A DNA stretch of 64,000 bases, taken from NCBI GenBank assembly GCA_964036155.1, contig OZ038422.1, positions 9,013,201-9,077,200 on the forward strand. The letters are read 5' to 3'. How positions within the stretch are numbered: the stretch's first letter is position 1; the number at the start of each line of letters is the position of its first letter. The notes under the pieces are model-generated. The model saw only the letters and a list, made by a program, of their open reading frames with translations. It searched no databases and was not told the DNA's origin. Origin of the DNA: Diploscapter coronatus. Taxonomy: Eukaryota > Nematoda > Chromadorea > Rhabditida > Rhabditidae. Positions 51,078 to 62,100 of this stretch are shown here, piece by piece. Both the position numbers and the translations under genes were made by a program.

Positions 51078-52685
51078 TTTCAAAGATTCTCTGAAATCTC
51101 AACTTGAATTTTCAAATATGAAAAAACTGAAAGGAAACAAATCATGGGAAAAATTTTCGATGAATTTGAGGGGAGATTTTTAACTCCAGCAGCGGCCTTG
51201 TGCCAGATGTTTTTCAGCAGGCTGGCAGAAGAAAAATCGATTGTTGGGGGGAAATGTTTGTGAAAAGAAGGGTGAGAGTAAAAATACACGTGAGGAGGGA
51301 AAATAGATACGAAATTTTTGTGTCTGGGAAAAGTTAAAACTATCGAATCTTTTCGACAAAAACTTCCCAAAACAAAATTCTAACCGAGTTTTCAGGCTTC
51401 TAAAATTTTTGATAAACAATTTTGAAAACGAGAAATTGCGAGAACTCCTTTTCAAAATGAAAAGGGAAAGTTGAAGTTTCCGATTTCGATTGAAATGAAA
51501 AGTGATAAGAGGGAAATGCAAGTGGCAGTCGATCAAAGACTGGGAATTTCAGGGGAAATCAGAAAATAAAAATGGGAAGGAACAAAGAATCGAAATGGAA
51601 GGGGACGCCATGTGACTCGCTGACTCGCCGATAAATGATAAAAGCTGCTATTTGTGATTTTGATTTCAAAGCAATGTTGCAGAAGCAACAACTAAATAAG
51701 ACGAAACAAAAATGAAAATGTTCTTATTTGTAAGTCAGTGCTTATGCAATGTATGTAAAGGCTTACCAGAGCCCGGACCAAAGTCCCTAGATTGAGTTCA
51801 GTCTGTTATACGGGTCTCTTCATAGCGTTTCTTATTTCTTACCTCAACCTAACTTTCTGTCTAGCGAAATAATGTGAACAGTCGAGAGAGCAACTTAGAC
51901 TGAGGTTAGGGACCATTTCTGTCTCATAACTTCAGTTAGACGCAGCTCTTCTTTTTTAGTCACTTTAGTTAGACTGAGATGAGAAATAAACTTTTTCGGA
52001 CTCAATATACTATTTGCTGATGAAAAACGGTGGAGCACGTGGTAGGCGATAATTCGATATAGTAATTTCAGAATCTGCACAATTTCTACCGAGGCCTTAA
52101 TTTTCAAGACATCGAGATACCGATATCGAAATTTCGCGACTTTGAAGATTTTGGACGAAGTATCCAACTGCAATGTTTGGGGGAAAATACATAGCATATC
52201 AGACAAAAACAATCTTCCATGACTATCAATTAGGAATCCGGCAAATTAAGTTGGGAAAAGTGGCCGAAAATTTCTGACACATAATTCGAATGCTAATTTT
52301 GGCATTCTGGTATTTCTAATTACAATATTTTAAACTAGTAATTTAGGAGAAAGACCCGGCTTATGGAGGCAAAGGGTCTACTATATATTACCACTGATTA
52401 TGCTATTTATTTTCAAATTTTAAATTTCAGGTCACAACATCCTATGATATACTTTTTAGATATTTGAATTGAGACGAATAATAAAGTTTTTCTTATTCCT
52501 ATACTTTCTGTAAAGGGACCTTGTAAAAAACTTGCAATATTTACTAGGGGCACAATATATCGAATAATTCTAACCACTTTCAAATACATATGCTAGCATT
52601 TATTTTTACTAAAGCTTTATTTACCAATTAATTTATTAGACTACTTAGTTTTATTATCAGCAAAGCATAGCAACTAACCGATAAC
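51078..52685. other. Head-to-head spacer between F-box gene and unrecognised gene
   Basis: No exon seen. At about 51770-51995 lies sequence resembling one half of the palindromic element at 53080 (GCCCGGACCAAAGTC compared with GCCCGTACCAAAGTC, then similar CTCAGTC/GAGAAA blocks), probably a decayed relative. A TTATCAG acceptor ends at about 52660, before the ATG at 52686. Confidence 0.45.
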
Positions 52686-55303
52686 ATGGAAGAACATGTG
52701 GTGGGTGATTTATTTTCCAAGTTTTGATAATATCCATTACTTGCTTTGTTTTTCTAACTATAAGTAGAGTCCCCAAACCCTGTTCCTTTGCAGAAAGGCG
52801 TTTTTGATAGAAGCGTGGTAGTTGAAAATCAAAAATTTGAGAAGGAAGCGCCCTTAAAATCCCGAATATCCCAAAAACCCTATCTTGATCGACGGTAAAC
52901 CTGATAAAATGATTCGGTGTAAAAAATCAAGGCAAGGTAGCCACACACACACGCAACTACGCATAAACAATATTTCGTTTGTGATAATGTGTTCATTTTG
53001 GATGACGGATTTTTGCGATTTTTTTTTCGACCTAGGAAATTTGTTTATTCTTTCTTTACACAACCTTATTTACATTCCTGGGCCCGTACCAAAGTCTATT
53101 CGGTTGACCTCAGTCCAACTGTCTGGAGTCTCTTCAGCAATCTTTCTCTATTTCTCGCCCCAATCTGAAAATTCAATTGGGCCCATTTCAATCTAACTGT
53201 TCAATCGAATGATATAGCATGAAAAATTGAGAGAGCACCTCAGCCGAAAGTTGGGGGGCAGTTTTGCTCCCCAATATTAGGCTGAGGTCCCTCTCAATTT
53301 CATACACTATTTCGTGCATCTCAGCCCAATCTAAAAGTTCGATTGAACGCAGCCCAACTAACTTTCCGATTGGGGTGAGAAATAGGGTGGAATTGCTGAA
53401 GAGACTCCAGACAGTTGGACTGAGGTCAACCGAATAGACTTTGGTACGGGCCCTGGTGACATTTCTGCACAAAAATTTTATTCGAAACATGAATACGGCA
53501 TATCTGCTTGGGGACCCTAGCTATAAATTTCATATTTATTTTCAATTTAAAAAATTATATTTATCTTCAAATTTTTAACTCGTATTTAGGAACTCGAAGA
53601 AGATATCCCCGAACCATCTTCCGAAATGAAACCCGTTACTTTGGTTGATGACTCTAAGGGCGTTCCAGCGCAATTGCAAGAAGTCACCATAAATGGACAG
53701 AAAATGCTGGTTGGATATCCGGGATTTGACGCTTCGATGGACTTCATTGTCGAGGATAAAGTTGATCTTTCGAAAATGACTATCAAAACCATTTCCGCCC
53801 AGGAGGTAATTAGTCGTATCAAAATTTTATTTCAAATCGGCGTCAATTTGCTTGAAACTTGCATCTTTTGATTTAAAATAAACATAAATGAATGTAAGAT
53901 TAGCATAGTTAAATTTAAAATTGTCATATTTCAAGTTAAAATGGCTTTTTTAATATTCTAGTTTAGCACATTAAATGTACAGCTGTGGTGATCGCCCGGT
54001 TCAAAAACTACACTCTGATGCAAACGCCGCTCAGAAAAATCGGTACTATTGTGGTCAGGCGGACTGAGTGGAAGTAGGCTAAATTAAAACACCGCAATCT
54101 TTAAATTTAACCACTTCAGAATCCCTGACGCCGAAGAATTGCCTCAGTTTGGGACCTGGTGGTGGATTACGATAGTCAAATATACTAATGCATTTGAAGA
54201 CGAACATGGCGATAACCCAGTGAATGAAGAGTATGAGGGTGTAGGATTTTTGTACATTTAAATTCAGAATCTTTATTTCAAAATAGTGTGAAATTAAGAA
54301 TACTTGAACTTAAATTTGATATTTTAAACATTGAACTAATTGTAGTTTAATGCTTGAAGTTGAATACTTGGAATTTTGTATATTTTAAAATTGACTTATT
54401 TTAACTTTCAGGACATAAACTACATGGGAATTAAGACCCCGAAATACATCAACTCGAAATATCATCCGTTCAATTTGAGAATGAGAGGCTTCGCCAGGGT
54501 TGTTGAGGTGTTTTCTTATCTTGAACTTACTTAAAGTAAACATAAATATTTATGTTTAGTTCTACTTCGATTTTGACCTATCGAAAAAGGGTACCTGTGA
54601 AATGATCAGCTTTACTAAGGACTTTAACACGAGCTTTATCTACCTCTTGCGACACCGGCTTGGTCTAGAGGTAACATATTAGAGCTGGGAGTTTTTGCAA
54701 ATTCGAAATTTAGGTGCTCGTGCAGAAACGCTACATGTACAAATTCGTTTATTCAGATCCGACCCCGAATTTGCAGATTGAGTAAGTTTTGATCCCATTT
54801 CAAGAAATATTTATCTCGTTTCAGATTCTGGGCCGTGATGAGACCGGTTGAGAATACGGACTATCTATTCTATCTACAAACGGGTACCGAAATGAGAGTC
54901 AAGGCCAAAGACGGTTCTGTCGTTGAAGTAGGCTACGCCTCCGACGACGATGGTGAAATTCATAAGGAATTGGTAAGGAAGCTTCAGTTTAAATTCAAAG
55001 AAAAGCTTAAAAAAAACTACAATTTAACTTCTGAAAATTCCGATTATTGCCATTTAACATCAAGAAATAATACTTTAACCTCGGAAAAAATTTATTGCAA
55101 TCTAACTTCAATAAACTTTAGAAATTAAATTTAGCTTGCAATTGAATTTCATTAATTTTATTTAAATTCGAAAGAAAGCTTCACGTGATTTCGTATAGCT
55201 TCCTAAAATTTTCCGAAAACGTCCAATTTCAAATTCTAAATTGTTATTTTAGGGCACATTGCCACGTCTAAGAAAGTATCGCGTTGAATCTGAATCGAAA
55301 TAA
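52686..55303 (+). CDS. Unrecognised protein, about 307 aa
   Basis: Phase-consistent exons: 52686-52700 (first, tentative: MEEHV), 53590-53812, 53983-54073, 54120-54240, 54412-54507, 54560-54670, 54714-54781, 54825-54972 and 55253-55303. An ATG at 53626 is the fallback start. The protein is acidic at the N-terminus (ELEEDIPEPSSEMK), has no signal peptide or membrane segment, and is rich in aromatic residues in the middle (FGTWWWITIVKYTNAF, VVEFYFDFDLSKKGTCEMI, RYMYKFVYSDPTP, EFWAVMRPVENTDYLFYL). The pattern suggests a beta-rich globular fold. I match it to no family. Intron 1 carries two nested transposable elements. An AATAAA at 55365-55370 is well placed as poly(A) signal. Consistent exon phases and codon choice argue for a real gene. 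Confidence 0.7.
52766..53518. mobile_element. Dispersed repeat, copy 3, inverted and split by another element
   Basis: Starts AGTCCCCAAACCCTGTTCCT and ends GCTTGGGGACCCTAGC at about 53518, the reverse of the start of copy 1. Blocks from copies 1 and 2 are found inverted (GATAGAAGCGTGGTAGTT, AAGGAAGCGCCC, CGACGGTAAACCTGATAAAA). The palindromic element 53080-53453 interrupts it near its end. A short CA run lies at about 52942. Confidence 0.75.
53080..53453. mobile_element. 374-bp full-length palindromic MITE
   Basis: GGGCCCGTACCAAAGTCTAT at the left is inverted at the right (ends GTACGGGCCC), and pairing continues to the centre near 53265, including GGTTGACCTCAGTCCAACTG and CTCTCAATTT. It is close to a perfect hairpin of two 187-base arms. 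No coding capacity. It lies inside the older dispersed repeat, so it inserted later. Confidence 0.9.
55019..55135. repeat. Degenerate tandem repeats, about 25-30 bp unit
   Basis: Four or so imperfect units built on a TTTAACnTC...GAAAA theme, ending in ATTGC, in the last intron of the unrecognised gene. Confidence 0.4.
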
Positions 55304-56137
55304 TCTCAGGATAATTTATTTATAGATTTTTAAATTGTTAAAATTCAATCGTGTTGAAGCTTGTAAAATAAATTTTACACATTCCGCTGAATACTTTATC
55401 AATGCACGCACTTTTCTCTATTTATTTATCAGATAATCATTTTTGCTATGTGAAAAGGACTATTCGGAAGCCGCACGAAATCAAGATCTCAAGACATGCG
55501 AAATAGTGTATGGTTGGTTAGAGTAGGGCATTGGCTGATAGGGTTTCTTTTCCAAAACTAGCATGAATGATGTTCACTCATGAATTATTGCTGCCTCTCA
55601 TTTTCTCCAAACTAGATTTTTTCGATTTTCGAAACGTGCCCTCACATCTAACCGTGGTTCTGGTTTGACTAGTGTTATTTCTAAGCTTTTTTTCATTTCG
55701 CTGCAAAGAATTCACTGTCTATCTGAACGCTTCTTGATTCCCGACGGCTTTTTCATTCGATAATCGATGAGAAGTGGTGAATGGTGAATTTTGTGTTGAA
55801 CGCACAAGTCTTCTCGCCTCTATTTCTTCGAGTTTCTCCCATCTTTGATTTCATTCGTTCATTTTCTTTCGGGATTCGTCATTTCTTTGTTGTTGTTTCT
55901 TTTCTGCCTCAAGCCGCTCTTCTCTTCACCCTCCCCGACATTTGCCCGCATTCGTGCGCTGCGTATTGTTGTCGGCCGCGGCCACTTTTTTCCACGACGA
56001 AAATCGATATTTCTCGCTCTTTCCCAATTTCGTCCGAATTTTCGATTTTCCGGCGGCTTTTCTTAATTTTCCTTAGTTTCAGTGATCCAATTTGTTGCTA
56101 GTGAAGCTCACTGACTCTTCTGGCTGAGTGGACTGCA
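55304..56137. other. Spacer before ZFR
   Basis: Holds the poly(A) signal at 55365, a diverged member of the 38151 hairpin family at about 55452-55555, and a pyrimidine-rich stretch at 55780-56090 likely to be the ZFR promoter and 5' UTR. A TTTCAG acceptor ends at 56082, 55 bases before the ATG. Confidence 0.5.
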
Positions 56138-59100
56138 ATGTACGGATACAATCAGACGTGAGTTGCACAAATTTTAGGACGAAAATTAAACCCGTTTATC
56201 CTAAATTTCTTCTCAAAATTCGTGAAATTTTGTGAGAGCCAGATATTCTAGAAGTGAGAGAGACTCAACTGGGCTGGAATAATAGGAAAAGGCATAGAAA
56301 TTCACGGAAATGGCGAACTTGAGAAAGTTGATGACAAGAGGATTTGGGGGATTTAAAAATGATTATTTCCTTGTTTATATCGAAGTAGGGTCGTTTTCAG
56401 GAGCTACACGTCGCCGTTCTCGACCGCGAACGCTGCCACGGCGGCTGCGGTCGCCGCATCCTACAACCAGCTGCAGCCGCAGACCGGCCAGACTCAGGCT
56501 GCCTCCGCCTTCGGGTTCGTCATCCAAATCACTGGAGACTATGCTGTTCATCGTGAATGAAGCAGATTTCTGAATTAGGAAATGTCGCATAGATTCAGAG
56601 AAACAAGCTTTTGCAGAATGATCAGACCTCTCGACTTCTCAAAGTAAACCCGCACCTGCTAGGCGAGTCTATTTTTGAGAGGCGGATCGGGTGCGGGTTG
56701 AAAATTTGACAACTTTGAGAACTCGGCAGCTTCTTGCGGCTCTCCGAAAATCAACCAGCAGAAAAGACATTTTATATATTGAGAGAGAAGGAGCGTCATC
56801 TTTCTAAATTTGGAAAAGATGCGCTATTTTTCTGCAGTCGAGTTTTGAAAAGCTAGAGGCTGATACTCGCTCCTCTCGAGAAATATCTTACAACTGCTAC
56901 TTTTTCCTCGATAGAACTTTTTCAAGCATTTTGTAGTCTTGAATGGAGAAAGTCAAATGATTTGAGCAACACTTCCATCCCATCACATCAAGACATTTCT
57001 TTCACTGTGAACAGCATTTATGCAAACTCACAAGATTGAAATTTTCGAACTAATCAATTCCAGGACGAGCGCGGCAACGAACCCGTACAGCGCGTACGGC
57101 GCGAACTCCGTCTCGGCTGCGGCTGCCTACGCCAACTACACGCAGACCGGCAGTGCGGCGACCAACGCCTATGCTCAGGCGGCTCAGGTACGGAGAGAAT
57201 ACAGAATGCAGAATTGCAGTGTAAATTGCGAAAATGCGAGAATAATGATACACCATTGACCTTTCTTCCGCAGAGAGAATATTCAATTTTCTGTCTCATA
57301 TTTTTCATGAGAAAGGCCAATTAACGAGAAACCAAGTCCGCTAATAAATGTCTCTATCTGTTGGTATTTGAAGAAGAACTTTCCTGTTTCTTGCTCCTTA
57401 TGAGATTTCAAGATGCAAGAATTTTGCTTTTTTCTGATTTCAATAATTAAAAATCGTAATCTTTCTGTTTTCAGCAAGCCCAGGTGTCTCGTCTGGCGGG
57501 TCTGACGGATGCATATGCGTCCGCGATCACGAACCCTGCAGCTGCCAGCTACGGACTCAGTGCCTACACGGGCTCGACCGGCACCGCCGCTTCGGCCAAC
57601 GCCAACTACTACAGGGGAACTGGTCAGACTGCCACTAATACCGCTGCCAAGACGCTCTCCAATGCGGCCAAGTCTTATGGTTAGTGGAAGGAAGTAAATT
57701 AGAGTTACGAAACCTTTCGAAATCTTTCAACGAGATTTTCGAAATCATTTTGCACAGGAATAGAAAATGCATGACTTTTGGGCTTCCTCTTTTCTGCTGT
57801 TATGCACTTGTTTTTCACCCTGGCTTTCCCAGACATTTCAGTTTTTTTTCGCTCTTCTCTACGCTCTCTCAACCAGTGATATCTCAATTATCGTCCGACA
57901 AATGGAAAAGATCTAATTGCTAACCGCCACTAGACTGTTGCCATGAGAGAAGACTCGCTTCCCAAGATTATACGCTTGTGCAGTGTAGGCTAAAAAGCGT
58001 TGAAAAGGGAATTCTGAGAGTCGAGAGAAAAAAAAAACTGTTTCTGGGGAAGCTTCTATAACAGCATTCACACTTTCAAAGTATGCACACATTCATGCAA
58101 ATGCCAATACTTTCCCAATCACAGCTAGCTAACTTTGCAGTTCACGAAATGTATGCTTCTTTTTGCAGGCGGCAACAGGTACAACAAGGGAGTCTCGGCT
58201 GCCGAAGTTCCTCGCGCCAACTCCAGCAGCTACTGGAATCCGGGTAAATTGCAAATTCTAAGCATCGACAACTTCAATGCATGAACCTGCAAGTCTGAAA
58301 TTGCGTGCATAGTTCTGCTGGATCTAACGAGCATTAGTAGTAGAAAAGACTAGTAAGGATAAGAGAAAGGAATGATATCTTCTCAGAGCTCTTCACCCAA
58401 CAACGTTCCTAATCACCAATTTGTATGCACTGCATGAAACATTCTGAACGGAGTGGTTTTCTTTCCTGCAAGCTTTACTTGAGTGCAATCAATTCTCGTT
58501 GAAAGTTTCAATAAGTTGTAAAAAATGATCTTAAAAAACTGCTGAACAAGTAATAATGTTGTTGTTCAGCTGGGACGAACACGAACGCGATGTCGACTTA
58601 CGACGCAGCTGTTTATGCGGCCGCCTCGTCCTACATCCAGTCCAAGGCTACTGGTCAATCCAACATGTGGATGAGCAAGAAGCCCAGTATGTTGCTAGTT
58701 CAATCTATCAAAAGCTGCTTCTTATCGCTCCTGAAATTCATTTTTGCGAAAACACGAGAAAACAGTTCAAGCGGAAAGGTTTATTTAAAAATAACCGATT
58801 TTAGAGATAGTAAAAGCTGAAATTTCCAAAATATTCCTAAAAAAAATGCAGATAAAAAGCTAGCAGTGTAAAGAAATGAAAAAAAATGCATGAATTCTTG
58901 AAAGTCCAAAATTTTCAGACTATGGTCCCGGAACGGGAGGAAAGGGCTCGTTCCCGAAGAAGAACTACAACTCGTCCGGACCGAAGGACGCGCAGATGCT
59001 CGTGTGCGAGGTGTGCAAGATCACCTGTGCGGGACAGCAGACCTACAAGGAGCACCTCGAGGGACAGAGACACAAGAAGAAGGTCGCGCTCGCCAAGGGA

Positions 59101-62100
59101 GATCAGCAGCAGACTCTGCCCAGAAGCAAAGTATAGGTTTCAGACAAATTACGAGTCCGAATGATTCTTTTATTTTTTGTTCACTAAAACCAATAATCGA
59201 AATTTTAAGAAAATGACAAATTTGTGTGAAACTCTTTTAATTCTTCTCTTTTCAGGTCTCGTTCCGTTGTGAGATCTGCGCGGTGACTTGCACGGGTCAG
59301 GACACGTACAACGCGCACGCGCGTGGCGCCAAACACCAGAAGGCGCTCGCTCTGTGCAAGAAGCTGAACAAGCCGCTGCCTACCGAGCCGACCATCATCC
59401 CACCCTCCGAGATGGGCGGCACGATCCCTCCTCCCCCACCTCCTCCCGATACCACTGGCGCTCCCATTCCCACTGTCGGCGGAGGCACTCAGGGATCCAA
59501 GAGGTTGGCAGTTTAACAAATCGGACTACGCGCGAGTATATTATTATCAAAGCTATATAGGCGAAAAGATGCAACTGCCATAAAAGATTCGCTCAGCTGA
59601 GCAAGATTGTGTACTCGTAGATACAAAACCCGGAAAACTTTCGAAGAGTTAAGAGTGAATGTCAGTATTATTCAAAGTGATGCGGAACAGGGGTCCGTCG
59701 ATCTGGCTGATTTCCACATATATTATTCAGTTTTTCACGCTGATTCTCATGGTGCTATCCGTTTTTCATAAAAATTATCGTATCCAGGACTACGGTAGCT
59801 TGAAGTTTTGACTGACACGACCTCAGGAAAAAATTCATAACTTCCTTATTTGTGGACCAAATCAAATGGGGCTTTCAGCATTAGATAGCTGATGAAAAAC
59901 TCTACAAATAATGTAACTATGACGAGTCACAACAACCACCTATTTTGGCGGAGAATTAGAATATTCAAAAATGTGACTTTAACATACCCCCAGTTTTCGA
60001 TTTTTTTCGACCAGAAAGAAGTCCGATCGAAAGCGAAATATTAGCTCACGAGAAAGAGGATTCAATTCTGCACAAGATATGATCAATTTTGGTAAAAATC
60101 ATCATGGTCGAAACCCCGAAAAATGCGTTTGAACGCGTAAAAGCAGGATCATTATTCGGTAGTTTCAACTTTGACCCCCCACAACTTTCTTATTTCTGAA
60201 CCAAATTCCATAATTCTTCTTTTATTTTGTAGATCCTAAATAGGAGAATAAAGTAAAAATAAAAATAAAATTTTTAGAAATTAATTTTGGAGAGAATAAA
60301 TTACCCAAAGTTACCCTATATACCCGTACTGTGTTTACAAAGGTAATGCGATTAACGCCGGAGTTTCTCATGAAATTTTGTAGAGCTGTTCAAGTTGATC
60401 AACTTTTGTTCCAGAACTTATTCTAGAATGTGCACACACAGGGAGATATGAATTTTTAAAATTTACTGTCCAAACGGCACTTTGCAATAATTAGCCATTG
60501 AACTTCAAAAAATTCTGGAGTTCATACCGATGTGAATCCGAGATAAGTCTTGGAACGAAAGTTGTTCACCATGTCATTCTACACAACATACTGGAAGTAC
60601 AAATTTTTCCAACGTCATTTACGCGTAAACGTAGTACGGGTATATAGGGTAACTTCGGGTAATTTATTCCCGCCAAAATTAATTTCTAAAAATTTTATTT
60701 TTATTTTTACCTTATTCTCCTACTCAAAATCTACAAAATAAAAAAATAATCATTCAATTTGGTTCATAATTAAGAAATTTATGGGGGATCAAAGTTGAAA
60801 CTACCGAATAATGACCCTGATTTTACGCGTTCGGACGCATTTTTCGTGGTTTCGACCATGCTGATTTTTACCAAAATTGATCATATCTTGTGCAGAATTG
60901 AATCCTCTTTCTCGTGAGCTAATATTTCGCTTTCGATCGGACTTCTTTCTGGTCGAAAAAAATCGAAAACTGGGGGTATGTTAAAGTCACATTTTTGAAT
61001 ATTCTAATTCTCCGCCAAAATAGGTGGTTGTTGTGACTCGTCATGGCTACATTATTTGTAGAGTTTTTCACGGGCTATCTAATACTAAAAGCCCCATTCG
61101 ATTTGGTCCACAAATAAGGAATTTATTAATTTTTTCCCGAGGTCGTGTCAGTCAAAACTTCAAGCTACCGTAGTCCTGGATACGATAATTTTTATGAAAA
61201 ACGGATAGCACCATGAGAATCAGCGTGAAAAACTGAACAATATATGTGAAAATAAGCCAAATTGACGGACCCCTGTTCCGCACCCCTTCCTTATGACTTT
61301 GATTTTTCCTGACATCCACTCTTAATTTGTATGGGTTTCTGGAAAAAAAATCTGGACTTGTAAATGACAAGTTCCAAATTCAGATGGGTAAATTCTAACT
61401 ACAATTCTGGCATGAGATTGTACTTTTTTTTTTGCTATGAAAGAAGAATATTTTCAAGAGGAAAATTAATCATTTAAGCCGCGTGCTGGGCATTTCGATG
61501 GTGAACTTCGTGGGCGGTTCGAAGCTGTCGACGACGGGCCAGTTGGAGGCCAAGAAGCAGGCCGTCATCGATGCTGTCGGCTCGGCTGGCACTCCCAACA
61601 TGGACGATGCTAATGCTGCACTCATCAAGGCACAGAGTGCCGAAGTTCAGGTAAGATTCAGATCAAACAAAACGACTGAAAATCATCAAGATCTTGACTT
61701 TGGAAATTCTGCAAACGTAACCGCAACTTCGGAGGAAGAATCCTAAATCTTTGGATTGAGTTTTCTTTCTTGAAAAATGAATATTTAATCAACCTTTAAA
61801 AAATGCAGAGCATTTAACTCAAAGTTATGATTTTTCCTAAATGAATGAACCATTTTAGGCTCTTCTCGCTGCCGAGCAGAGCGTCAAACCTGTTGGACAG
61901 GAGTACATTGAGGTTAGTCGCGAATTGGGAAAAAGCAAGAAAAGCTATTGTAATTGTTCAGGAAGAACGCGATGCTTCTGGCAAGCTGCTCAACTACAAC
62001 TGCAAGCTGTGCGACTGCAAGTTCAGCGACCCCAATGCGAAGGAGATCCATCTCAAGGGCAGGAGACACCGCATGCAGTACAAACTCAAGGTTAATCGAG

